A stretch of 64,000 bases of DNA from Rhodospirillales bacterium (GCA_028824295.1 JAPPED010000032.1:1-64000), one strand, 5' to 3'; counted from the first letter of the stretch, positions 43,577 through 52,946 are shown. Translations and numbers: made by a program. The notes: generated by a model from the sequence alone, not told the origin.

Positions 43577-45055
43577 TCAGCTCTCGGCGGTGCGCAGCGC
43601 GACGAACAGGTTGCTGCCCTCGCGATTGACGAGCAGCAGGATCGACGTCTGCCCTTCCTGCTGCAGGCGGTCCACCTCCTCGACAGCCGCCGCCGGTGTG
43701 CGCACCGGCTTCCGCCCGACCTCCACGATGACATCGCCCACCTGCATACCCTTGGCGGCGGCATCCGATTCGGGCGCAACACCGGTGACGACCACGCCGT
43801 GCACGTCATCGCCGATGGTCAGGCGCGAGCGCTCGTCCGGGGTCAGCGTCGCGAGTGTGAGCCCCAGGGTCTCGCCGCTGGCGGGTTCGATGTCGTCGGC
43901 ACTTGCCAGGGCCGCCTCGGCCTTCTCGAGCTCGCCCAGCGTGACCCAGACTGTCTCCATCCTGCCGTCGCGCCAGAGGTCGATCTCGATCTCGCTGCCG
44001 ACTTCGGCTCCGGCCACCATGCGTGGGAGATCGCGCACCGTGGGGATATCGGTGCCATCGAACTTCAGAAGGACATCACCCGGCTGGACCCCGGCCTGGT
44101 CGGCCGGACTGTCGGGAAACACCACGGCCACCAGGGCCCCGGCGGGCTTCTCGAGGCGCAGCGATTCCGCGATGTCCTCACCGACTCCCTGGATCTGCAC
44201 GCCCAGCCAGCCCCGGCGGGTGCGGCCGAGCTCGCGGATCTGGGCGACGACGTTCTTGGCAATGGAGGATGGCACCGCAAAGCCGATGCCCACCGATCCC
44301 CCGGCCCCGCCCGGCGGCGAATAGATCGACGTGTTGACGCCGATGACCTCGCCGTCGAGGTTGAACAAGGGTCCGCCAGAGTTCCCGCGGTTGATGGCCG
44401 CGTCCGTCTGGATGTAGGAGTCGAAGGGCCCGGAGCGGATGTCGCGCGCCAGCGCCGAGATCACGCCGACCGTCAGCGTGCTGCTGAGACCGAACGGGTT
44501 GCCGATCGCAAAGACCCAGTTGCCCATTCTCGCCGCATCCGAATCGCCCCATTCGACGATCGGCAGCGGCTCGTCGGGTTCGATCTTGATGAGCGCCAGG
44601 TCGGTCTTCGGATCCGTGCCCTTCACCTCGGCGGTATAGGTCTTGCCGTCGTGCAGGGTCACGGCGATCTCGTCGGCGTCCTCAATCACGTGATGGTTGG
44701 TGACGATGTAGCCGTCGGCCTCGATCAGGAACCCGGACCCGCCGCCAAAACTCCGCGGCGGCCGCGGGCTGGGCGACTGCTGCGGACCGCGCTCGAAGAA
44801 GTCGCGGAAGAAGTCACGGAACGGCGAATTCGGCGGAAAGGCGTCCGGGGGCAGCGGAAACTGCGGCCGCTGACCGCTGGCGGTCCGCATCACCGTCGCA
44901 ATACTCACGACCGACGGGAGCAGCCGCTCCGTGAGGTCCGCGAAGTCGGGAAGCGCTGTCTCGGCCGCGTGCACGCGGGTGGACGAGGCGCCTGCCAGCA
45001 CGGCCACGAAACAGAACGCAACGATCGCGCGGTAAACGAAGGACGGGCGGATCAT
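43577..45055 (-). CDS. Periplasmic DegP/HtrA-family serine protease
   Basis: Do-type protease and chaperone of 492 residues. A signal peptide ends at residue 30 (STRVHA). The triad is His122 in VTNHHVIED, Asp152 in KTDLALIK and Ser226 in RGNSGGPL. Two PDZ domains follow (GWLGVQIQGVGED and GVVVTGVAPESDAAAKG), with Pro-rich and Phe-rich sequence before the protease domain (loop LA). The ATG at 45055 has GGAGG at six bases. It lies in the hflK-hflC-DUF2065 run, as in many alphaproteobacteria, linking periplasmic and membrane quality control. Confidence 0.95.
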   Translation of the reverse strand: MIRPSFVYRAIVAFCFVAVLAGASSTRVHAAETALPDFADLTERLLPSVVSIATVMRTASGQRPQFPLPPDAFPPNSPFRDFFRDFFERGPQQSPSPRPPRSFGGGSGFLIEADGYIVTNHHVIEDADEIAVTLHDGKTYTAEVKGTDPKTDLALIKIEPDEPLPIVEWGDSDAARMGNWVFAIGNPFGLSSTLTVGVISALARDIRSGPFDSYIQTDAAINRGNSGGPLFNLDGEVIGVNTSIYSPPGGAGGSVGIGFAVPSSIAKNVVAQIRELGRTRRGWLGVQIQGVGEDIAESLRLEKPAGALVAVVFPDSPADQAGVQPGDVLLKFDGTDIPTVRDLPRMVAGAEVGSEIEIDLWRDGRMETVWVTLGELEKAEAALASADDIEPASGETLGLTLATLTPDERSRLTIGDDVHGVVVTGVAPESDAAAKGMQVGDVIVEVGRKPVRTPAAAVEEVDRLQQEGQTSILLLVNREGSNLFVALRTAES

Positions 45056-45084
45056 GGGGTACCTCCGGCCAAGAGCGGGATGCC

Positions 45085-45270
45085 TTATCCCCGGATGAGC
45101 CATATCACGACCAAGCCGCTGCCAGCGCCCACAATACCCGCCGCGCGCACGGCGGCGGCCGGCATTTCGAGCGATCGCCGCAGCACGTTGCGCATGCCGT
45201 CCGGGAACAGCGCATATAGTGCGCCTTCGATCACCAGCACAAGCCCGAGCGCAGCCCACAGATCATCCAA
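45085..45270 (-). CDS. DUF2065 small membrane protein
   Basis: 61 residues with two hydrophobic helices: LWAALGLVLVIEGALYALFP and RAAGIVGAGSGLVVIWLIRG, separated by DGMRNVLRRSLEMP. This is the DUF2065 pattern, which in proteobacteria regularly follows hflC. The function is unknown. It lies 15 bp after hflC and 29 bp before the protease gene. Confidence 0.92.
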   Translation of the reverse strand: MDDLWAALGLVLVIEGALYALFPDGMRNVLRRSLEMPAAAVRAAGIVGAGSGLVVIWLIRG

Positions 45271-45285
45271 TTGGAGCCGTCCGTC

Positions 45286-46164
45286 CTATTCGGGAGGCGC
45301 GACCGCGTCCGTTCCGAAGAACTGGAAGAATTGGCTCTTGGGCGAAAGCACCATCGTCGTGTCGTCGGCGGTCAGCGCGTTCTGGTACGCCTGCATCGAG
45401 CGGTAGAAGGCAAAGAACTCCGGATCCTGCCCGAACGCGCTGGCAAAGATGCGGTTCTTCTCGGCTTCGCCCTGCCCCCGCAACACCTCCGCGTCGCGTT
45501 CGGCTTCCGCCAGAATCACCGTCTTGTCGCGATCGGCGGCAGCCCGCACGCGCCGGGCCTCTTCCTCGCCTTCGGCGCGAATCTGCGCAGCTTCCTGCTG
45601 GCGCTCGGTCTGCATGCGGCGGTAGATCGCCTCCGAGTTCTCGTTGGGAAGATCCGCCCGGCGGACCCTCACGTCCTCGATGTGAAGCCCGAACGGGCGG
45701 GCTTCCCGACGCACGCCATCGGCCACCGATGCCATCAGCGCAGCGCGCTTTTCGGAGATCACCGACTGTAGCGGCACTTCGCCGAGCACCTGTCGGAGAC
45801 TGTCGTTGATGATCGAGCCGAGCCGGGTGCGCAGCGCCAGCTCGAAACGAATCGTCTGGAAAAAGAGCAGCGGATCGACGATCCGGTACCGGGCAAACGC
45901 ATCGACGATCAGGCGCTTCTGGTCAGAGGAAATGATTTCCTCGACCGGATTGTCAAACAGCAGAATGCGTCGGTCGAAGACGGTAACGTTCTGGATGAAT
46001 GGGATCTTGAACTGCAGCCCCGGCTCCCGAACCACGCGCCTCGGCTCGCCGAACTGAAGCACGATGGCCTGCTCGCGCTCGTCGACGATGAAGAAGCTCT
46101 CGTAAGCCGCAACAGCTGCAACGGCGGCAAGCGCGCCCAGCGCAATGCCGGCAATCCGCGACAT
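45286..46164 (-). CDS. hflC: FtsH regulator HflC
   Basis: SPFH/band 7 protein of 292 residues, anchored by an N-terminal helix and facing the periplasm, where HflK-HflC cages FtsH and modulates its proteolysis. Key stretches are SFFIVDEREQAIVLQFGEP, GLQFKIPFIQNVTVFDRRI, and the charged coil QEAAQIRAEGEEEARRVRAA. It overlaps hflK by one base at the ATG. Confidence 0.96.
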   Translation of the reverse strand: MSRIAGIALGALAAVAAVAAYESFFIVDEREQAIVLQFGEPRRVVREPGLQFKIPFIQNVTVFDRRILLFDNPVEEIISSDQKRLIVDAFARYRIVDPLLFFQTIRFELALRTRLGSIINDSLRQVLGEVPLQSVISEKRAALMASVADGVRREARPFGLHIEDVRVRRADLPNENSEAIYRRMQTERQQEAAQIRAEGEEEARRVRAAADRDKTVILAEAERDAEVLRGQGEAEKNRIFASAFGQDPEFFAFYRSMQAYQNALTADDTTMVLSPKSQFFQFFGTDAVAPPE

Positions 46165-47249
46165 CAGTTGGCGCTCCCTTCAAGCGCCCGGCGACGGAGT
46201 TCCGGGAGCGGCAGGTAGGGCACCACCCCTCCTCCCGCGTCGTCGACGATCACCTTGTTCATGTTGCTCATCAGCCCTTCCATCGTCTCGAGATAGATCC
46301 GCTGGCGGGTCACATCCTTGGCCTGCTCGTATTCCTTGTACACCGAGATGAAGCGCTGGGCGGCACCGTCCGCCTCGGCGATCACACGCTGCCGGTAAGC
46401 TTCCGCGCCCTCACGAATTTGTGCTGCCTCACCCTTGGCTTCCGGTACGATCCGGTTGGCGTACGCTTGCGCCTCGTTCACCAACCGTTCCTGGTCGGCG
46501 CGCGCGCGCTGGACGTCCCGGTAGTCGTCGATCACCTGCGGCGGCGGATCCGCGCGCTGGAGCAGCAGCGCAGTGACCGCGATTCCGGTCTTGTACTGAT
46601 CAAGGATCTCCTGCAGCAGAACCTGCGCTTCCTGACGGACCTGGTCGCGTCCCTCGGCCAGCGCGAACTCGATCGGTGTCCGGCCCATGATCTCACGCAT
46701 TACGCTTTCGGCGCTGTCGCGGACATTCTGATCCGGATTCCGGAGATTGAAGACGAAGTCGCCGGCGTTCCCAATCACCCACTGGACGACGAAGTTGACA
46801 TCGATGATGTTCTCGTCGCCGGTCAGCATGAGGCTCTCGTCATCGATGTTCCGGGCGCCGCTGCCGCCACTGCGAAAACCAATCTCGACGTTCCGGGTCC
46901 GCGTTACGGGGACCACGATCGCTTCCTCGATCGGCCGGGGCAGCACGTAGTTCAGGCCGGGCTGGGTGGTCGTGACGTACTCGCCGAAGCGAAGCACGAC
47001 ACCCTGCTCCTGCGGGCCAACCGTGTAGAAGCCGCTCGCGAGCCAAAGACCGGCCACGATCGCGATGCCAAGCAGGATGAATTTCTTGCCGCCCGGGATG
47101 AACGACTGGAAAAACTTCCGCGCAGCTTTGGCCGCATCCCCCAGGGGATTCTGCGGCGGGCCGCCGGAGAGGGGGCTTCCGGGCCCGCTCCCCCAGCCGC
47201 CGGACCCGCGGTCCGACCCCCAGGGGCCATTCTGATTATTCCAGGACAT
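46164..47249 (-). CDS. hflK: FtsH regulator HflK
   Basis: Partner of HflC, 361 residues. A Gly- and Pro-rich N-terminus (NNQNGPWGSDRGSGGWGS) precedes a membrane helix and the band 7 domain: FYTVGPQEQGVVLRFGEYV, GLNYVLPRPIEEAIVVPVTR and DENIIDVNFVVQWVI. A coiled region with many Arg, Gln and Ala follows. It is the first gene of the block hflK-hflC-DUF2065-degP-miaA. Confidence 0.96.
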   Translation of the reverse strand: MSWNNQNGPWGSDRGSGGWGSGPGSPLSGGPPQNPLGDAAKAARKFFQSFIPGGKKFILLGIAIVAGLWLASGFYTVGPQEQGVVLRFGEYVTTTQPGLNYVLPRPIEEAIVVPVTRTRNVEIGFRSGGSGARNIDDESLMLTGDENIIDVNFVVQWVIGNAGDFVFNLRNPDQNVRDSAESVMREIMGRTPIEFALAEGRDQVRQEAQVLLQEILDQYKTGIAVTALLLQRADPPPQVIDDYRDVQRARADQERLVNEAQAYANRIVPEAKGEAAQIREGAEAYRQRVIAEADGAAQRFISVYKEYEQAKDVTRQRIYLETMEGLMSNMNKVIVDDAGGGVVPYLPLPELRRRALEGSAN

Positions 47250-47681
47250 GCATGAACTCAGCCGGCTGCGGTCGAAGGTCCCCGCGCCTTATCCGCAGTT
47301 TATATACGGAGCCTCCCATGCTCCGGCAACCTGCGGCAGGTGCGGGACCGAACAGGATGCGATACTGACGTCCCCGCCTCCGCACCAAGGTGTCGATCGC
47401 GCCGAAGCCCTCCAATGCTTGCCTGCGGTCGCTGCGGGCGGCGCCGGAGCGTGTGACAGGCTTGGACCAAGCCAACTTCGGTGTCCTGATCCTGAAATGT
47501 TCAGGCTTCCAACATAGTGATTTATTGAGGAAAAGGCAGACGCATGACTTGCGTATCTTCTCACCGGGAGATTCCGGCCCGGCCTGACGTCGCGACTGGT
47601 CCGCAAGAGGGGCGGCTACCCAGGAGGCGGTGAAGCTGATTTGCCTAGTGTCATGCAGGTTTCTACGTGCAGCAGCCAAAA
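47250..47681. other. Gap upstream of hflK
   Basis: No gene. The hflK promoter should lie at the left end. On the right it runs into the decayed HigBA locus. Confidence 0.4.
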
Positions 47682-47768
47682 CTGAAGAATGGCCAGCGGC
47701 TCTGGCGGATCACCTCTCGTTCCGAGGACGGCGACGCCTACGATGTCGACCTGACCAATTACCACTAG
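47682..47768 (+). pseudogene. higB: 3' stub of a HigB toxin gene
   Basis: The last 26 codons of a HigB gene survive: [20 protein letters not shown] followed by YH and TAG at 47766-47768, aligned with the usual ending NWRVIFRFEDG...DVDLVDYH. The upstream two thirds are missing, and two ordinary core residues in this segment are replaced by Ser. No start is near. The antitoxin gene follows 14 bp later. Confidence 0.75.
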
Positions 47769-47782
47769 CAGGAGTCGGAACC

Positions 47783-48034
47783 ATGGCGATGAGCGAACCT
47801 CCGCATCCCGGGCGCGGCATTCGCGTGAACTGTCTGGATCCGCTCGGCCTGAACGTGACCGAAGCAGCGCAGGTGCTCGGTGTCGCCCGCCACACCCTCT
47901 CATGGGTGCTCGACGGGCACGCGGGAATTTCCCCGGAAGTGGCGCTTCGGCTGGAAAAGGCAGGCTGGTCCAATGCCACGTTCTGGCTGCGGCGCCAGAC
48001 CACACATGATCTCGTTCAGGCGCGCACGGACTAG
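47783..48034 (+). CDS. higA: HigA-type antitoxin
   Basis: XRE-type antitoxin of 83 residues: [40 protein letters not shown] and [17 protein letters not shown]. The ATG at 47783 has GGAG upstream. It looks intact though slightly shorter than its relatives at 17424 and 39999. Its toxin partner is only a stub. Confidence 0.9.
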   Translation: MAMSEPPHPGRGIRVNCLDPLGLNVTEAAQVLGVARHTLSWVLDGHAGISPEVALRLEKAGWSNATFWLRRQTTHDLVQARTD

Positions 48035-48153
48035 GACCGAATTCAAGTCCTGCGATCCTGGCCGCAACCCATCGCATGAACATCCAGAAGTTGTCTCTTG
48101 GTGCCTCGAACTCGAATTGATCGAATTGTGTCCGTGTTCGCTCAGCTCACCCG

Positions 48154-48570
48154 CTACGACCCTGGATGATCGGAAAACTGCGGGACGCCTTCGGCGCGGG
48201 CTGCAGCGCGCAATTGACTGTCCAAAGTCACTAACGGACAGCTTTCGTGAACAGCGAGAGCCAAGTAGCTGCCGTCGTACGCGGAGAGTGCGTGGACACG
48301 AGCGAGTTGCAGGACGTGACCGTCTTCCATTTCGTCAGGACACTCGATGGGTAGCCTCCGGATCCGCGCCATCGACGCGTCGGCATATCCGGGAGTCACT
48401 CGTTTGCGGCGCTCGGCTATTCGCAAGAGGTTTCTCACCTCATGCCAAAACAGATTGGGCACCATGGCAGTTTCGTTGGCCAGCCGATCTAGTGCCACGT
48501 CAGCGAGTGCTGCATCTTCGTCCGGCAAGAGCCAAGCACCCGCGATAGAGGCATCCATCACGAACGTCAT
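48154..48570 (-). CDS. VapC-family PIN-domain toxin
   Basis: 138 residues. PIN acids are Asp6 in MTFVMDASIAGAW, Glu in LFWHEVRNLL, Asp in SAYDGSYLALAV and Asp in LVTLDSQL, giving a complete site. The ATG at 48570 overlaps the antitoxin stop as TGATG. The longer frame to 48597 is not preferred. Intact toxin of a Phd-VapC pair. Confidence 0.92.
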   Translation of the reverse strand: MTFVMDASIAGAWLLPDEDAALADVALDRLANETAMVPNLFWHEVRNLLRIAERRKRVTPGYADASMARIRRLPIECPDEMEDGHVLQLARVHALSAYDGSYLALAVHESCPLVTLDSQLRAAARAEGVPQFSDHPGS

Positions 48571-48809
48571 CAGTAACTGTGCCCCTCGTGGCGCCAAGCC
48601 AAAATCTCATTCGTCGTGACCGGTTTCTGCTTGGCACGTTCCCGGCGCAGGATCTCCCGCACATTCTCGTATCGCTCACCAACTATTCGCGTAACGCGGG
48701 CGATCGGCACTGAACCACGGCAAATGATCAGGTCTTCGCCGTCCTCGACACGAGCCAACAATGCAGACAGGTGGGTCTTCGCCTCACCTACTTTCACCCG
48801 ACGCGTCAT
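48570..48809 (-). CDS. Phd/YefM-family antitoxin
   Basis: 79 residues. The N-terminal VKVGEAKTHLSALLARVEDG followed by EDLIICRGSVPIARVTRI is the Phd/YefM DNA-binding fold; the tail RERAKQKPVTTNEILAWRHE should contact the toxin. The start at the ATG at 48809 is set by family length. It is translationally coupled to vapC by a 1-base overlap. Confidence 0.9.
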   Translation of the reverse strand: MTRRVKVGEAKTHLSALLARVEDGEDLIICRGSVPIARVTRIVGERYENVREILRRERAKQKPVTTNEILAWRHEGHSY

Positions 48810-49494
48810 GCAGCTAGGCCCTCCGTTGCATCGGTGGCAGCAACCGGACTCAACCGCCCCTGCCATCCTCGACTTGTCACTACACGCTATGCTCGGCAGT
48901 CAGGTTGGTCAACTGGTTGGTTCGATGACGCAGAGCCTTGTCAGCCGGAGGCTACCCCAGGCAAGAACTCGCGCCGGGGGGGTGGAATTGCGCATCCACA
49001 GGACAATGCTGTTCATATACCCTAGCCGTTGCTCGCTTTGAATCGCGCCAACCAGGCTTTGGTCTGCCCACCATCATGATGGCGCCGTAAATGCACTCGG
49101 CTCGGACCGCGGGTAGGCATCCATCGCTACGCGCAGGGTAATCGGCGCTGCACTCAGTCGATCGCGATGGACCAAGGACCAGCTAAGCCCATGAAACCAC
49201 GCCGTCCGTAGCTCCGATAGCACAGTGTTGCAATTTTGTGACTCATGCTGCAGGATTGCCTAGGAGGGAGGTCGTTACCCTTGGCATTTTTGTCCAATAG
49301 GGTAATTTTTCCGTCTCATTCCGACAGGGTTTCGCCGTTTGCAAGCGGCGGGTTCCCATGTCGGCAGTCTTTTGTCGGCCCAGGACCTCAGAAGGGTTTG
49401 TGGCCGTTGGGTTTCGGGAGGGCCGGAGCGCCGCCTCGGGGCCAGTTAGCAGGGCCGCCTGCGGTCCCGCGGTTAACCACAGGGGAACATCCTT
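48810..49494. other. Long leader region before the first porin
   Basis: No gene. It holds the promoter of the Phd-VapC operon on the left and a long upstream region for the porin on the right, including the inverted repeat at 49275-49305. The distance from this motif to the porin ATG is 189 bp, which suggests a structured 5' leader. Confidence 0.5.
49275..49305 (+). promoter_or_regulatory. Conserved motif upstream of porin 1
   Basis: TTTTTGTCCAATAGGGTAA (49287-49305) matches 16 of 19 bases with TTTTTGATCAAAAGGGTAA upstream of the paralogous porin (53069-53087, minus strand). In porin 1, TTACCC (49275-49280) and GGGTAA (49300-49305) also form an inverted repeat. It is probably a promoter or regulator site common to both genes. 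Confidence 0.55.
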
Positions 49495-50640
49495 ATGGCA
49501 CAGATTCTTCGTCGGGTAGCGGTGTCAGGCCTTGGCCTCACGCTAGCTGCCTTCTTCGCATTTGCGGGAACCGCGCAGGCGCAGGGTGAGGTCACCGTCG
49601 GCGGCGCTGTCGAGGTCGTCGGCGGCACTTCCGACCACGCTGATGGTCAGGACGGCTTTGACCGCGGCCTGTTCAGCCGGATCAACGTGAACTACTCCAA
49701 CACACTCGACAATGGCCTAGTAATCTCCGGCAACATTGCGTACCTGCTGAACCAGCGCGGTGCCAACGCCCAGCCGACCGTCGCCACTGACGACATCAAC
49801 GAGATGATGATGGACGACGGCATGATGATGGGCGACATGGACATTGACGTGTCCAAAACCCAGAACCGGCAGAATTACGCTCCTGACATCCTCGCCATCA
49901 GCGTCGGCGGCGGCTTTGGTACGGTCACCATGGGTCATCACGCGATGGCGGCGTGCGCGACACTTCCGCGTCCGATCGCATTTGTGCCCGGCGGTGTCAA
50001 CGCGACTTGGTACACTTTGTTCTTCGGTGTCGGTAGCAACAACGTCACGCACTCGGAAGTCAATTACTGTGGGACGCCCACCGGCATTTCCTACTCCACC
50101 CCCTCGATGGGCGGTTTGAGCGCGATGATCAGTTACGCTCCCAACATGGACGCCGACCAGACCGGAAGCTTGTCCAACGCCAGCAGCGACGGTGAGGACT
50201 ACCTCAATGCCGCGGTTACGTTCGGATCCGACATGGGCGGGATGAACATCAACGTCGGTGCTGCGTTCCAGACGGCAGCGGACGACTACGTCGACTCCGT
50301 GACGATCGCTGCCAGCGCCGGAATGGGCGGAGCGACCGTCGGGTTCTCCTGGTACGACAACGGTGATAACCCGGATGGTACCTACCGAAGCGGCACGACC
50401 GGTTGGACCGTTGGCGCGAAGTACTCGCTCGGTGCCATCACGCCCGGAATTACCTACAGCAGCCTCGAATGCGACAGTTGCGACGATCAGAACGAGGAAA
50501 CCGCCTTGGTCGTCGGCGCGAGCTACGCTGTTGGTGGCGGGCTCGGTGTGTTCGTCGAATACCTAGGCCTTGAACGGACACAGGACGGCGTATCCGACGA
50601 TGAAACGCTCCTGATGTCAGGCGTCACCCTCGGCTTCTGA
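49495..50640 (+). CDS. Outer-membrane porin
   Basis: General-type porin of 381 residues. The signal peptide ends at FAGTAQA; the mature chain begins with the first strand (EVTVGGAVEVVGG) and ends MSGVTLGF with the terminal Phe. Strands such as LAISVGGGFGTVTMG and GWTVGAKYSLGAITPGITY fit a 16-stranded trimeric porin. An early loop contains NEMMMDDGMMMGDMDID, unusually rich in Met and Asp. A paralogue lies at 51879-52946, sharing SDHADGxDGxDR and FSRINVNY. GGGG precedes the ATG. A strong terminator follows at 50689. Confidence 0.9.
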   Translation: MAQILRRVAVSGLGLTLAAFFAFAGTAQAQGEVTVGGAVEVVGGTSDHADGQDGFDRGLFSRINVNYSNTLDNGLVISGNIAYLLNQRGANAQPTVATDDINEMMMDDGMMMGDMDIDVSKTQNRQNYAPDILAISVGGGFGTVTMGHHAMAACATLPRPIAFVPGGVNATWYTLFFGVGSNNVTHSEVNYCGTPTGISYSTPSMGGLSAMISYAPNMDADQTGSLSNASSDGEDYLNAAVTFGSDMGGMNINVGAAFQTAADDYVDSVTIAASAGMGGATVGFSWYDNGDNPDGTYRSGTTGWTVGAKYSLGAITPGITYSSLECDSCDDQNEETALVVGASYAVGGGLGVFVEYLGLERTQDGVSDDETLLMSGVTLGF

Positions 50641-50688
50641 CCTGTTCCAGGAGCGCCGTCCTTGGGCGGCGTCTCATTGAGACATTTG

Positions 50689-50717
50689 GCGGCGGTCTTC
50701 GGGCCGCCGCTTTTTTT
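50689..50717 (+). terminator. Intrinsic terminator of porin 1
   Basis: GCGGCGGTC and GGCCGCCGC form a 9-bp stem with two G-U type pairs around a TTCG tetraloop, followed by seven T residues (50711-50717). It lies about 50 bp after the porin stop. The rest of the gap to 50951 shows no gene. Confidence 0.92.
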
Positions 50718-50951
50718 ATGTGCCGAGCGTGACCAACGGCTTGGAGGTGCAAACCCGATTTCCAGCTTGATGGCCGTGAAGGATCAGCGAAGCGTACTGT
50801 CGTCATTGCGTGGCGGGGTCTGAGGGAAGCGCCGAGCTATGCCGCGACCTGACGCGCAAATTCCTACAAACCGTTCACCGGATGTCCAAGTTGTACGCGC
50901 CCTGGGCGCCACCTAATGCATTGCGCCAGCGCATAGGGTCGTCAACCGGTC

Positions 50952-51641
50952 TTACTTGAGGTCGACGCTCACGAGTTCCCATGTAAGCAGGGACGCAGCC
51001 CCATATCCATTCTTCGAAGTGCGGCTCCAGGTGCCCTTGATTACTTGCCGTATCTCTGGTGCAAACCAAGCCATTTCCGTATGACTTTCATACTGCGTTC
51101 TGACGATTTCGACCCGGCACGCCATGAACGTTCCCGCTGGCACCTTAACCTCCTCGTACGCTTTGACTTCATAGTCTGTCCAATCTGGTCCTGAAAAGTC
51201 CGGCCGTACCGCGTAGTCCGACCAACGAGCCTTCCAACGCCATGCGTTGCCGACCTGCAGGGGCCAAGCAAACATTCCGGTGTGTGGCGTCTTTTGGGCC
51301 AGCAGCTCCCCGTCCTTGAGGCGGCCGATCCAGTCGAATGATCGCGCATCAAAGAGATTGCCATTCGCTCCATCGCATGGACCGCCCAGTTCCTCATGCG
51401 GGGGCGAGTATTCCGTGCGATGGACCAACAGACTGTTGCGTTCCATCTCTTCGACGATCGTATGCGTGGCGTGCCGGAAGATGCCGTTCGGCCCTTGTTC
51501 CGTTACTACGAACACAGAGCCGACGGTGTTGACTGCGGACGCAGCGGTCGAAGGTGCGGCGGCCGTCACCGCCATATTCATTGCATCTGTCGAAATCGTC
51601 GCCTGGTTGCACCCTGCGTGCGCCGCCGCTAGGCCAACCAC
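50952..51641 (-). CDS. Uncharacterised probable lipoprotein
   Basis: 229 residues. The N-terminus VVGLAAAHAGCNQATI looks like the end of a lipoprotein signal (AHAGC lipobox), but the hydrophobic core is short; the frame upstream is open to 51666 without an ATG, GTG or TTG, so the real start may be a rare codon. A GGGGAG lies at the place expected for a start about 6-9 codons further upstream. The body contains GIFRHATHTIVEEMERNSLL, WPLQVGNAWRWKARW and VKVPAGTFMACRVEIVRTQY, the pattern of secreted proteins with a VPAGTFxAxRIE core and unknown role. It lies between two porins, reading against the first. Confidence 0.65.
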   Translation of the reverse strand: MVGLAAAHAGCNQATISTDAMNMAVTAAAPSTAASAVNTVGSVFVVTEQGPNGIFRHATHTIVEEMERNSLLVHRTEYSPPHEELGGPCDGANGNLFDARSFDWIGRLKDGELLAQKTPHTGMFAWPLQVGNAWRWKARWSDYAVRPDFSGPDWTDYEVKAYEEVKVPAGTFMACRVEIVRTQYESHTEMAWFAPEIRQVIKGTWSRTSKNGYGAASLLTWELVSVDLK

Positions 51642-51878
51642 GGAAGCGATTTTGCAAACGCTCCCCTAACGGAGCAGGAAAATCGATGAATTGATCATGA
51701 CCGGCACAGTGGCCCACCACTGCCTTCTAATGAAAGGTTGGTAAGCCCCTATGCGGGTCGCGAGACACGCCAAAGGTGCACTTAACTACTCATTCCGAAA
51801 GAAGGGCGGCGGCCTCTGGGTCGCCGCCCCGCCACTACCAATAGTTTGGACCGCGATGCCAGAAGCGATCCGACTTCC

Positions 51879-52946
51879 TCAGAAGTCCAGTCGCAGACCA
51901 CCAATCAGGAGTGTGTCTTCGTCGCTGGCACTGGTGCGGCCGTCTTTCTCAATCTTCATGTATTCCAAGAACCCGAGCATGCCTCCGCCTACGGCGTAGC
52001 TCGCCCCGATCACAAGACCCGATTCCTGAGCAAATTTGGCGTCCGCGGCGTCGTACTCCTCGACCGCGTAGACGATCCCTGGGGTCAACGGCCCCAAAGA
52101 GTACTTGGCGCCGAGCGTGTAACCAGTTGAGTCTGAGTGGTCGTGGTTGAAGTAACTGGCACCGACGGTGATACCACCGAGCCCGATCGTGCCCGCTACA
52201 GTCATCGTCTCGACTCCGTCGGCCCCCGATGAGTTGTTGAGCCCGGCGCCGAGCGATATGTCCGCTCCACCCATCGAACTCGACCAAGAAGCGGCAGCGT
52301 TAATCAGATCCTCTGAGACCTTATCGTTGTTCTTGACAGCATCCTTGAGGCTAAGTGCCTGGTTCGCATTCGCATTGGGCGCGTAGGTGACCATCGCTTT
52401 GAGTCCGCCCATTGCCGGAGACGCATAGGAAACGCTTTCGGGAGTAGCGCAGTACTGCGGTTCCTGCAAAAGGAGATTCTCGTAGGCAATGCCGGCGAAC
52501 TGCAGGTGATGAGTCCAGTTCAGCGTCTGCGTGAAAGCCACGGGCCGTGGCATCAGCGAACACGTGGCGCCCGGGTGTGCGCCAACGCTGATGGTGCCGA
52601 AGCCTCCACCGATGGTCATGAACAGAACGTCCGGTGCTCCACCGAGATCTGTCCTGGGAAGTACCAGTTTGCCAGCATTGTTGGTGTTGCTTGGGTCATC
52701 AATGTCGACGTATGTGGGCGAATTACGGCCATTCAAGCCGTACGAAATGCGGGCCGCGATCTGCAAACCACTGTCCAGCGTTTTGTCGTAGTTCACGTTG
52801 ATCCGACTGAAAATCGTTCGGTCCATGCCGTCGACACCGTCCGCGTGATCAGAGGATCCGAAGAGAACTTCGACCGTGCCGCCAACGGTTACCGCATGCT
52901 GCTCCGCCGTGTGCATGTTGACCGTCATCGGCTCGGTGTCAGCCAT
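51879..52946 (-). CDS. Second porin with truncated signal peptide
   Basis: Porin paralogue, up to 355 residues from the ATG at 52946. The mature part is complete: TVGGTVEVLFGSSDHADGVD, FMTIGGGFGTISVG, GYTLGAKYSLGPLTPGI and a terminal LIGGLRLDF. Upstream in the same frame the codons read SVLAGTASAQETAP, clearly the end of a signal peptide with its cleavage site, but no start codon or hydrophobic core exists before the stop at about 53030. A protein started at 52946 would lack export. The gene has therefore probably lost its 5' end by a deletion of about 60-70 bp compared with porin 1, and may be silent. Confidence 0.75.
   Translation of the reverse strand: MADTEPMTVNMHTAEQHAVTVGGTVEVLFGSSDHADGVDGMDRTIFSRINVNYDKTLDSGLQIAARISYGLNGRNSPTYVDIDDPSNTNNAGKLVLPRTDLGGAPDVLFMTIGGGFGTISVGAHPGATCSLMPRPVAFTQTLNWTHHLQFAGIAYENLLLQEPQYCATPESVSYASPAMGGLKAMVTYAPNANANQALSLKDAVKNNDKVSEDLINAAASWSSSMGGADISLGAGLNNSSGADGVETMTVAGTIGLGGITVGASYFNHDHSDSTGYTLGAKYSLGPLTPGIVYAVEEYDAADAKFAQESGLVIGASYAVGGGMLGFLEYMKIEKDGRTSASDEDTLLIGGLRLDF

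Noticed and set aside
48035-48070. T-loop-like sequence TTCAAGTCC suggesting a tRNA
   Set aside because: No matching acceptor, D or anticodon stems could be built around it. No other tRNA candidate was found in the window.
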